From Pontibacter russatus (GTDB lineage: Bacteria > Bacteroidota > Bacteroidia > Cytophagales > Hymenobacteraceae), in contig NZ_CP047984.1 in assembly GCF_009931655.1 (NCBI RefSeq), positions 434,001-498,000 on the forward strand: 64,000 nt of DNA. Reading direction: 5' to 3'. A program made the position numbers and the translations under genes. Below are positions 43,733-51,405 of the stretch, piece after piece (positions within the stretch are counted from its first letter, which is position 1; each line of letters opens with the position of its first letter). The notes below the pieces were generated by a model. That model was not told where the DNA came from, ran no database searches, and worked only from the letters and a program-made list of their open reading frames with translations.

Positions 43733-45400
43733 ATGATAGAAGACCTGTGGTACAAAAACGCCGTTATATATAGCCTGGACCTTGAGACCTTCATGGACGT
43801 GAACAGCGACGGCACCGGCGACTTCGGGGGCCTGGCCCGCCGCCTCGACTACCTCCACGCGCTGGGCGTGGACACCCTCTGGCTGGCCCCCTTCCAGCCA
43901 ACCCCGAACAAAGACAACGGCTACGACATCAGCGACTACTACGGTGTGGATCCCCGCCACGGCTCCAGCGGCGACTTTGTGGAGTTTATGCACCAGGCGA
44001 AAAAGCGCGGCTTCAAGGTTATCATCGACCTGGTGGTGAACCACACCTCCAACAAACACCCCTGGTTCCAGGACGCACGCAGCAGCAAAGACGCCAGGCA
44101 CCGAGACTGGTACGTATGGTCGGAGGATAAGCCCTCGGACTGGGATGAGGGGATGGTGTTCCCGGGCGTGCAGAAGTCCACGTGGACCTACGACAAAAAA
44201 GCAAAAGCCTACTTCTACCACCGCTTCTATGATTTTCAGCCCGACCTTAACATGGACAACCCGGAGGTGCGGGCCGAGATACGGCGCATCATCGGCTTCT
44301 GGCTGGAGCTGGGTGTGGCCGGGTTTAGGGTAGACGCGGTGCCTTTTATACTGGAAACTCCCGCGCCGGGCAAGGCCAAGCCCACCATGAACTTCGAGTA
44401 CCTGCGCGAGATGCGCCGCTTCCTGCAGTGGCGTCGCGGCGATGCCGTGCTGCTGGGCGAGGCCAACGTGCTGCCCGAGGAGAGTCAGAAATACTTCGGG
44501 CACGAGGGCGACGGCATTCAGCTGATGTTCAATTTCTACGTGAACCAGCATGCCTTCTACGCCCTCGCCACCGCCGACACCGAGCCGCTTGCAGAAGCCC
44601 TGGAGGCCACGAAAGACCTGTTCTTCACGGCGCAGTGGGCGCAGTTTCTGCGTAACCACGACGAGCTGGACCTGGGGCGGCTCACGGAGGAGCAGCGGCA
44701 AAAGGTGTTCAGCCGCTTCGGTCCGGACAAAAACATGCAGCTGTACGACCGGGGCATCCGCCGCAGGCTCTCGCCGATGCTGGGCAACCGCCCGCAGGTG
44801 GAGCTGGCCTATAGCCTGATGTTCTCGCTGCCCGGCACCCCCGTCATCCGTTACGGTGACGAGATAGGCATGGGCGACGACCTGAGCCTGAACGAGCGTG
44901 ACGCCGTCCGGACACCGATGCAGTGGTCTGCCGACCCACAGGCAGGCTTCTCGAGGGGCAAAAAGCTGATACACCCCGTCATTAACGAGGGCCCCTACGC
45001 TTACACCCATGTGAACGTCGAGAACCAGCGCCGCGACCCGGACTCGCTGCTTAACTGGATGACGGCCCTGATACGCCTGCGCAAGGAGTGCCCTGAGATT
45101 GGCTGGGGTAAGTGGCAACTGCTGCAAACCGGCTTTAAGGAGGTGCTGTGCATCTGCTACTGCTGGAAAGGCAACTCGCTGGTGGTGCTCCACAATTTTA
45201 ATGAGAAGGCATACGAGGTGGAGATTGACCTGAAGCAGCAGCCGGGCGACAAGCTGATCGACCTGATGAACAATTTTGAGGGGGAGGCCGACGGCAAGGG
45301 CAAACAGCACATCACCCTCGACGCCTACGGCTACCGCTGGTTCCGCACCGGCGACCTGAGCTACCAGCTGTTCGGCGAGCAGCAGGTGGAACCGGAGTGA
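43733..45400 (+). CDS. GH13 alpha-amylase-family enzyme, trehalose synthase-like
   Basis: From ATG at 43733 (MIEDLWYKNAVIYSLDLE) the protein has 555 residues, close to trehalose synthase (maltose alpha-D-glucosyltransferase) without the maltokinase tail. GH13 regions are clear: DLVVNHTSNKHPWF (region I), GFRVDAVPF with the nucleophile Asp (II), LLGEANVLP with the acid/base Glu (III), and LRNHDELDL with the stabiliser Asp (IV). YFHRF-like text (YFYHRFYDFQPDLNMDNP) is typical of this group. The reaction would be maltose to trehalose isomerisation; a plain alpha-glucosidase is the alternative. An open frame extends upstream to 43556 but overlaps the divergent promoter and is rejected. Confidence 0.88.
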   Translation: MIEDLWYKNAVIYSLDLETFMDVNSDGTGDFGGLARRLDYLHALGVDTLWLAPFQPTPNKDNGYDISDYYGVDPRHGSSGDFVEFMHQAKKRGFKVIIDLVVNHTSNKHPWFQDARSSKDARHRDWYVWSEDKPSDWDEGMVFPGVQKSTWTYDKKAKAYFYHRFYDFQPDLNMDNPEVRAEIRRIIGFWLELGVAGFRVDAVPFILETPAPGKAKPTMNFEYLREMRRFLQWRRGDAVLLGEANVLPEESQKYFGHEGDGIQLMFNFYVNQHAFYALATADTEPLAEALEATKDLFFTAQWAQFLRNHDELDLGRLTEEQRQKVFSRFGPDKNMQLYDRGIRRRLSPMLGNRPQVELAYSLMFSLPGTPVIRYGDEIGMGDDLSLNERDAVRTPMQWSADPQAGFSRGKKLIHPVINEGPYAYTHVNVENQRRDPDSLLNWMTALIRLRKECPEIGWGKWQLLQTGFKEVLCICYCWKGNSLVVLHNFNEKAYEVEIDLKQQPGDKLIDLMNNFEGEADGKGKQHITLDAYGYRWFRTGDLSYQLFGEQQVEPE

Positions 45401-45524
45401 CAGCCAGAAAAGTATTAAACGAAAACGGGGCCCGGCAGTATATATAAACCTGTCTGTCGCGCTTGCGCATGGCCGCAATCCACCACTGCAGAGGCTGTAT
45501 TTGTTTCACCATAGATGCTGTTTT

Positions 45525-46001
45525 ATGAAAGCTATATATAAACTGCTGCTCGCCTGCCTCTTCTGCTTTGGCGGGCAGGGCGCATTTGCCCAGTCGGCCA
45601 CCGCCAGCGCCAATGCGCCGGTCCTCAACCACATTGCCGTATATGTGCATGAGCTTGGCAGGAGCACGGCCTTTTACGAAGAGGTGCTGCAGCTGCAGAA
45701 AATACCAGAGCCGTTCCACGACGGCCTGCACACCTGGTTCACGCTCGGGCCTGCCGGCCAGTTGCACCTGATACAGGGAGCGGCTGAAGTCCTGAAACCA
45801 AACAAAAATGACCACCTGTGCTTCAGCGTGGGCTCCATCGAGGACTTCATCGCTAACCTGGACAAGCACCGGATCGAGTACACCAACTGGCCCGGTACGG
45901 CCAAGGCACCCACCGTCCGGGTAGATGGGGTGAAGCAAATCTACTTTCAGGACCCGGATGGCCACTGGATTGAGGTCAACAACGACCGGCCAGGCAGGTA
46001 G
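45525..46001 (+). CDS. secreted VOC (glyoxalase/dioxygenase-fold) protein
   Basis: From ATG at 45525 (MKAIYKLLLACLFCFGG) the protein has 158 residues with a signal peptide ending AFAQ. The single VOC domain has metal-site residues in the expected places: LNHIAVYVHEL (His), QLHLIQG, NDHLCFSVGS (His) and WIEVNND (Glu). VOC proteins are mostly cytoplasmic, so a signal peptide is noteworthy. Function is unknown. Confidence 0.88.
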   Translation: MKAIYKLLLACLFCFGGQGAFAQSATASANAPVLNHIAVYVHELGRSTAFYEEVLQLQKIPEPFHDGLHTWFTLGPAGQLHLIQGAAEVLKPNKNDHLCFSVGSIEDFIANLDKHRIEYTNWPGTAKAPTVRVDGVKQIYFQDPDGHWIEVNNDRPGR

Positions 46002-46275
46002 CTTCGCTGCCGGTATTTTATGCAACGGGGAACTGTCCAGATTTTGCCGGACTTTCGCATTTCCGGCTCCTCCTCCACTTATTTATGGTTTCATATATAA
46101 AGAGAAAGACGGCAGGGGTCTACAAGCCCATTATATATGTCAGATTATATATGTAGCGGACATGAGCCCGCTACGGCGTATACCCGGCAGGAAGCCATAT
46201 ATAAAATGGCCTCTCCCCTAAACATTTTGCCGCGCGTCGCGGTACTAAGGCTGATGCTATAAAACTCCAGGCTAT

Positions 46276-46758
46276 ATGACGTTCAGTTCCACCAGACCAG
46301 AAGACCTTCTCTTTGATGCCGCCCGTAAAGGCGATACCGCCTATATAAAAGAGTTGCTCGACGCGGGCACAGACGTGAACATACAGGACGGAAGGGGCTT
46401 CACTCCTCTGATACTGAGCACCTACGAAGGCCACCTGGACGCTGCGAAACTGCTGATCGCCTCCGGCGCGGATGTGAACGCCCAGGATTTTGGTGGTAAC
46501 ACCGCCCTGATGGGCGTCTGCTTTAAAGGCTATCCCGAAGTGGCCGAACTGCTGATCCAGAACGGGGCGGCGCTTGACCTCCAGAACGGCAACGGCGGCA
46601 CCGCGCTGATGTTCGCCACCCTGTTCGGCCGGAACGAGCTTGTCAGGATCATGATAGAAAAGGGCGCCGACAAAACCATCCGGGACTCCCGGGGCCTCAC
46701 CGCCCTCGACCTGGCACACCAGCAGGGCAATACGGAGGCGCTGCCTTACTTTCAGTAG
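46276..46758 (+). CDS. ankyrin-repeat protein
   Basis: A 160-residue protein made of about four ankyrin repeats. The repeat consensus is clear in GRGFTPLILSTYEGHLDAAKLLIASGADVN, quoted here by its parts GFTPLILSTYEGH and AAKLLIASGADVN, and again in GGNTALMGVCFKGY, GGTALMFATLFGR and RGLTALDLAHQQG. No signal peptide is seen. Such short ankyrin proteins bind protein partners; in many bacteria one accompanies catalase, but no catalase gene is here. Confidence 0.92.
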   Translation: MTFSSTRPEDLLFDAARKGDTAYIKELLDAGTDVNIQDGRGFTPLILSTYEGHLDAAKLLIASGADVNAQDFGGNTALMGVCFKGYPEVAELLIQNGAALDLQNGNGGTALMFATLFGRNELVRIMIEKGADKTIRDSRGLTALDLAHQQGNTEALPYFQ

Positions 46759-47318
46759 TTCCGGCGGTTTCTACAACACCGAGCCAGAAGCCCCTTCTCA
46801 TTTCCTCAGTTCCTATATAGGCTGGCCTTTGACTAAAAACAGGTATATGGCTGTGCGCAACGCACATACACCTATTCCTTGTCTGCTGCTGTGCCGCAGG
46901 CACCTGGCCATGTATGCCTGCTTTCATACGGGCTTTCTGTCGGCAGAAGCCTCCCCTCCCTACAACTGAAATGCCCGGAAACTCCAAAGTAAGCCAATAA
47001 TGAATTGCACCATTTTTTCCAGGAAAGGAAATTATCTCGGGAACCCCTCTTGTTTTAACACATGACGCTTTATGTGCATAATCCTGTTTCTGGAGGCCTT
47101 AGAACATATATTACATATATATAATATTTAATTTCCTAAAAGCTTCTATTATATGATATAACGTATTATTTTGCACCGATATAACCAATTACATTATTGC
47201 TTGCTATATGAAACGGCCTCTTTCTCCTCTCCTAATACTCCAAATAAGTTCTCACCGATTGGGCGCGGCTTAAGTAGCATATTTTCACAGACACCACCCC
47301 CGGGTTTATACTTCCCCG
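46759..47318. other. 560-base gap, AT-rich in its right half
   Basis: No gene seen. From about 47030 to 47200 the sequence is very AT-rich with repeated ATATAT words (ACATATATTACATATATATAA near 47104-47124). This is the likely promoter region of the histidine kinase gene, but no clean TAnnTTTG box is seen. Confidence 0.4.
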
Positions 47319-48536
47319 ATGAGAATACTTCTACTGCTTCTTTTCCTGCTGCTTCCGGCTACTTGCCCACAGTACCACCCGGAAATGCGCTTGGCGGATG
47401 CATCCTACAGCATCCGTACAGATCCTGCGCAGGCCTTGCCCCAAAACAGTCTGCCTTTACATGAAGCACATGAGGCGGGAAAAAACGGCGCTAGCTTGTC
47501 CTCATCCACACAAGCCGCTTCGGAGGCGAAAGAGCAGGAATATCTTTTCCTGAAGGCGGAAAGGAAGAGGCATGAGATAGCTTTCAGGCAGCAACAGGCG
47601 ATGCTGGCTTTGGGCGGAGCCGCCGTTCTGCTGCTGCTGGTGCTGCTGGTGGCGCTTTACCTCAGCAGACGGCGCGAAAGGGCAGCCCATCAGGCGCTGC
47701 AGGAGACGCACCGCCTGATGCAGGCGCAGCAGGCGGAAATTATCAGGCAGAAGAATGAGCTGACGGACCAGGCGGCGACGCTGCGCGCGCAGAACGGGCA
47801 ATTGGAGATCCATAAGCAATTCAGGACAAAAATATTCTCCATCATCTCCCACGACCTGCGCGCCCCCTTCAACTCCCTGAAAGCCGCGCTGGGGCTGGTG
47901 TTGCGCAAATCGTTGTCGGAGAGCCAGATGCAGCATGTGTTTGGGCTGCTAAGCCGCGACGTGGAGGCGGCTGCCGACATGCTGCAGAACCTGCTGGTAT
48001 GGTCGAAGGCGCAATTGGAGGAATCGCATGTAAAAATGGAAAACATCGATCTCCGGCAGCTGGTGGAGGAGAACCTGGCCTTTGCGGCAGCACAGGCGGA
48101 AGAGAAGGAAATCCGGCTGGTGAGCCTGATCTCAGCGCATATCCAGGTCCGCGCCGATCGGGAAAGGCTGAATTTCGTGCTGCGTAACCTGTTGGTGAAC
48201 GCCGTGAAGTTTTCGTTTGAGGGCGGCGTGGTGCTGGTGCAGGTGCGCGTGCAGGAGAAGTCCGTCACGCTGGCGGTGCGGGACAGCGGCAAAGGCATCC
48301 CTTCGAATTTCATCCCGAAACTTTTCACCGAGGAGCGCGTGACAACCCCCGGCACTCGCAATGAGAAGGGGACCGGCCTGGGTCTGATGCTCTGCAGAGA
48401 CTTCATCGAAAGCCAGAACGGCAGCATTGAGGTGGACAGCGAGGAAGGCAGGGGCAGCGTTTTCTCCGTTACGCTGCAGCGCACAGACACCTGCGCCACC
48501 AAGGCCACCGAGGCAGATGCTGTTGCGCTGGCTTAG
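47319..48536 (+). CDS. sensor histidine kinase with a short N-terminus
   Basis: A 405-residue membrane kinase. A signal-like start (MRILLLLLFLLL) is followed by only about 60 residues, then a membrane helix (about 93-116, AVLLLLVLLVALYL), a coiled coil, and the kinase core: H box IFSIISHDLRAPFNSLK (about 170-186), N box LRNLLVNAVKFSF, G1 VRDSGKGIP, and G2 GTGLGLMLC. Bacteroidota relatives with this layout (YLFLKAERKRHEIAFRQQQ before the membrane helix) usually carry tetratricopeptide repeats outside the membrane; they are missing here, so the sensor may be truncated or work with a partner. No response regulator is adjacent. Confidence 0.9.
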   Translation: MRILLLLLFLLLPATCPQYHPEMRLADASYSIRTDPAQALPQNSLPLHEAHEAGKNGASLSSSTQAASEAKEQEYLFLKAERKRHEIAFRQQQAMLALGGAAVLLLLVLLVALYLSRRRERAAHQALQETHRLMQAQQAEIIRQKNELTDQAATLRAQNGQLEIHKQFRTKIFSIISHDLRAPFNSLKAALGLVLRKSLSESQMQHVFGLLSRDVEAAADMLQNLLVWSKAQLEESHVKMENIDLRQLVEENLAFAAAQAEEKEIRLVSLISAHIQVRADRERLNFVLRNLLVNAVKFSFEGGVVLVQVRVQEKSVTLAVRDSGKGIPSNFIPKLFTEERVTTPGTRNEKGTGLGLMLCRDFIESQNGSIEVDSEEGRGSVFSVTLQRTDTCATKATEADAVALA

Positions 48537-48782
48537 GCTCCAGAAACACAAGCTATATATAAATATCAGCTATATATAAAATCGCCCCCTTTACGCCATA
48601 TATGGCCCAGGAGGAAGCGGCATGCATACCAGCGACGTTACCTTTACTACCCAATTATTATTCCCTTCCAACCCACGCATTTACTCCGGCATGAACTGCA
48701 GGCAACAATCTGATGTTCAAACTCTGAGGCTTGAAATCTATAAGCTGTCGTTAGCAGAACCTCGCTTGTATTTACTGGATTT
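48537..48782. other. gap with a duplicated AGCTATATATAAA word
   Basis: The 13-base word AGCTATATATAAA occurs at 48551-48563 and again at 48568-48580. Another TATATA palindrome (CCATATATGG) lies at 48597-48606. A plus-strand frame at 48622-48843 runs into the TIR element and does not look coding. Confidence 0.55.
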
Positions 48783-49083
48783 AACGCGAACTCTGGAATT
48801 ATTCTGCCTCAGTCTTGAACTGCTGTACATCCCTTCGGCCTAATTTCATTTAAGTTCTATAGTTTACATCGGAGCTCTCAGGCCGTGAGGCCTCGTTTCC
48901 CCTCTCAGCGCTGTGTACATTTCCTGCCATACGGATGCCGCTCCCGCGGCACCGGAAATCTACAAGACGCTTCAAGGAAAAACTGGAAACAGTGTCGCTT
49001 TGAGCTTCTTTAGAGGTTTGCACATGAAGGTAGTAGAATGATCCCCAGTAGATTAATTATGGATTAATCTCCGAGTTTACATT
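48783..49083. mobile_element. non-coding element with terminal inverted repeats, copy 2
   Basis: This 301-bp stretch is the diverged relative of 15888-16193. It begins AACGCGAACTCTGGAATTA and ends with CTCCGAGTTTACATT, imperfect inverted repeats of each other. Internal conserved blocks are in the same order as in copy 1. Differences fall in loops and in paired positions that stay paired, for example the CTCA/TGAG stem at 48878-48890. Like copy 1 it lies between genes and encodes nothing. It ends 62 bases before the M13 peptidase promoter box. Confidence 0.72.
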
Positions 49084-49144
49084 GGATTTATATCCTGTGA
49101 AAGGCATCCTGCGAACGGCAGCGGGATATTCTGTTAAATTGCCT

Positions 49145-49152
49145 TACTTTTG
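49145..49152 (+). promoter_or_regulatory. TAnnTTTG -7 box upstream of the M13 peptidase gene
   Basis: TACTTTTG fits the Bacteroidota housekeeping -7 consensus TAnnTTTG exactly and would give a leader of roughly 65 bases before the ATG at 49222. A matching -33 TTTG is not clear. Confidence 0.45.
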
Positions 49153-49221
49153 TTGCGCTGGCTGCAGTCCGGCCATCAATACAGCATACCATTTCCAAAA
49201 TCTAACAACCATTAATCATAT

Positions 49222-51276
49222 ATGAAGAGCATCCCGAACCCGAAAAACAAACTGCGGCTTTTACTTTTCGGCGCTGTCGCCCTAATTGGTGCGGAGGCCT
49301 CGGCACAGGACAGAGGGCAGGACCAGTTTATTGATAAATCAAACATGGACCTGCGCGTGAAGCCGGGCGACGATTTTTATACCTACGCCAGTGGCGCCTG
49401 GATCGAGAATAACCCGGTTCCGGCGAAAGAGACGCGCTGGGGCAGCTTTAACCTGCTGCGCGACTTCAACATCAATGCAGTTCGCACCATCCTGAGCGAC
49501 GCGGCGGCTAACCAAAATGCGGCACCGGGCTCTGTGGAGAAGCGCGTGGGCGATTTCTATGCGGCGGCCATGGACAGCGCAGCCATTGAGAAAGCCGGCT
49601 ACAAACCCATTAAAGCCGATCTGAAAAGAGCGGGCGCAGTGAAAGACTCGAAGGGCGTGCTGAACGAGGTTGCCCGCCAGAAGGCCACCGGCCTTGCCTC
49701 CCCCATGTTCGGCTTCTACGTGGGCCAGGACCGCAAAGACGTGGACAACATGGTGCCGCAGCTGAGCCAAGGCGGCACCACCCTGCCCGACCGCGACTAC
49801 TACCTGAAAAACGACGCGCGCAGCACGAAGATACAGGAGGCGTTGAAAACCTATATCACCACCCTCTTCACCCTCACCGGCGTGCCGGAGGCCAGGGCAA
49901 AGCAAAACGCAGCGACCATTTTTGAGCTGGAGAAAAAGATGGCGGAGGCGCAAATGGCCCGCGTGGAGATGCGCGACCCGTACAAAACCTACAACAAGTT
50001 CTCGGTGGCCGACTTCAGCAAGGCCACGCCGAACATCGACTGGAAATCAATGCTGGCGAAGATGAAGGTGAGCGGTGAGGATACCATCCTGGTGAACAAC
50101 CCTAAATTCTTTGCGGCGCTGGACGGGCTGGTGAAAAGCACACCGGTTGCTGACTGGCGGACGTACCTGCAATGGAACGTGCTGAAGGCTTCGGCCCCAT
50201 ACCTGAGTTCTCCGTTTGCCGATGCGAATTTTGCCTATACCCAGGCGCTGTCGGGCCAGAAGGTACAGACGCCGCGCTGGCAGCGCATGTCGTCGCTGAC
50301 GGACGATGCGATAGGCGAGCTGCTGGGGCAGCTATATGTGCAGAAGCACTTCAAGCCAGAGGCCAAAGAGCGGATGAACGAGCTGATCGGCAACCTGGTC
50401 AAAGCCTACGAAATCCGCATCAGCAACCTGGAGTGGATGAGCGCCGAAACAAAAGAGAAAGCGCTGGCCAAGCTGCACGCCTTCACCCCGAAAGTGGGCT
50501 ACCCCGACAAGTGGAAAACCTACAATGGCCTCGAAATCAGCCGCAAGTCCTTCTTCCAGAACGTGCGCAACGCCGACCAGTGGAGCTATAACGACATGGT
50601 GAGCCAGTTGGGCAAGCCGGTGGACAGAACGAAGTGGGGCATGACAGCCCCGACAGTGAATGCCTACTACAGCCCGGTGATGAACGAGATTGTGTTCCCG
50701 GCAGGCATCCTGCAGTTTCCTTTCTTCGACCCGGAGGCGGACGATGCGGTGAACTACGGCGGAATCGGCGCGGTCATCGGCCACGAAATCTCCCACGGCT
50801 TCGACGACTCCGGCAGCCAATACGACAAGGACGGCACGCTTCGCAACTGGTGGACGGAAGAAGACAGGGCGCGTTTCAAGGAGAAAGCGCAGTCCCTGGC
50901 CGCACAGTTTGACGCCTATACGGTTCTGGACACCATCCATGTGAACGGCCAGTTGACGCTTGGCGAGAACATTGGCGACCTGGGCGGCCTGAATGCAGCC
51001 TACGAGGCTTTTAAGATGACGGAGCAGGGACAGTCGGATGAGAAGATTGACGGCTTCACGCCGGATCAGCGTTTCTTCCTGTCGTGGGCACAGGTGTGGC
51101 GTGGCAACATCCTGCCCGAAAGCGCCGCACAGCAGATTGTGACCGACCCGCACTCCCCGGGCGAGTACAGGACCATCGGGGCGCCCGTGAACATGGATGC
51201 CTGGTACGAAGCCTTCAACGTACAGCCCGGCGACAAACTCTATAAAGCGCCTGAGGAAAGAATCAGGATCTGGTAA
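49222..51276 (+). CDS. M13-family zinc metallopeptidase (neprilysin/PepO-like)
   Basis: A 684-residue protein with a signal peptide ending ASAQ (about residue 29). The zinc site is intact: VIGHEISHGFDD (HExxH, about 520-531), and GENIGDLGGLNAAY supplies the downstream Glu ligand and the conserved Asp. The substrate-binding motif NAYYSPVMNEIVFPAGIL (NAYY type) is also present. Length and motifs fit the whole M13 family. It is a secreted endopeptidase that cleaves oligopeptides. It is followed by a long palindromic terminator. Confidence 0.95.
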   Translation: MKSIPNPKNKLRLLLFGAVALIGAEASAQDRGQDQFIDKSNMDLRVKPGDDFYTYASGAWIENNPVPAKETRWGSFNLLRDFNINAVRTILSDAAANQNAAPGSVEKRVGDFYAAAMDSAAIEKAGYKPIKADLKRAGAVKDSKGVLNEVARQKATGLASPMFGFYVGQDRKDVDNMVPQLSQGGTTLPDRDYYLKNDARSTKIQEALKTYITTLFTLTGVPEARAKQNAATIFELEKKMAEAQMARVEMRDPYKTYNKFSVADFSKATPNIDWKSMLAKMKVSGEDTILVNNPKFFAALDGLVKSTPVADWRTYLQWNVLKASAPYLSSPFADANFAYTQALSGQKVQTPRWQRMSSLTDDAIGELLGQLYVQKHFKPEAKERMNELIGNLVKAYEIRISNLEWMSAETKEKALAKLHAFTPKVGYPDKWKTYNGLEISRKSFFQNVRNADQWSYNDMVSQLGKPVDRTKWGMTAPTVNAYYSPVMNEIVFPAGILQFPFFDPEADDAVNYGGIGAVIGHEISHGFDDSGSQYDKDGTLRNWWTEEDRARFKEKAQSLAAQFDAYTVLDTIHVNGQLTLGENIGDLGGLNAAYEAFKMTEQGQSDEKIDGFTPDQRFFLSWAQVWRGNILPESAAQQIVTDPHSPGEYRTIGAPVNMDAWYEAFNVQPGDKLYKAPEERIRIW

Positions 51277-51310
51277 GCAGCGGCGATCCGCACTATGTAA
51301 CCATCCGATT

Positions 51311-51368
51311 CATATATAAAGCAGAACCCTCCAGCGCATTGGTGCTGGAGGGTTCTGCTTTATATATG
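51311..51368. terminator. 25-bp perfect-stem bidirectional terminator
   Basis: Arms 51311-51335 and 51344-51368 are exact reverse complements around an 8-base loop. The inner part is AGCAGAACCCTCCAGC and its partner; the outer part is CATATATAA, so the TATATA word is built into the stem. It separates the convergent M13 and OmpA-family genes. Confidence 0.9.
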
Positions 51369-51405
51369 GTTAGGGTTTTTTCTTACATCCGGGCCTGTAT
51401 GGCTC

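Noticed and set aside
43718..45478. Very long minus-strand open frame opposite the GH13 gene
   Set aside because: It mirrors the codon pattern of the real gene in GC-rich DNA, and its product shows no motif; the plus-strand gene has full GH13 motifs.
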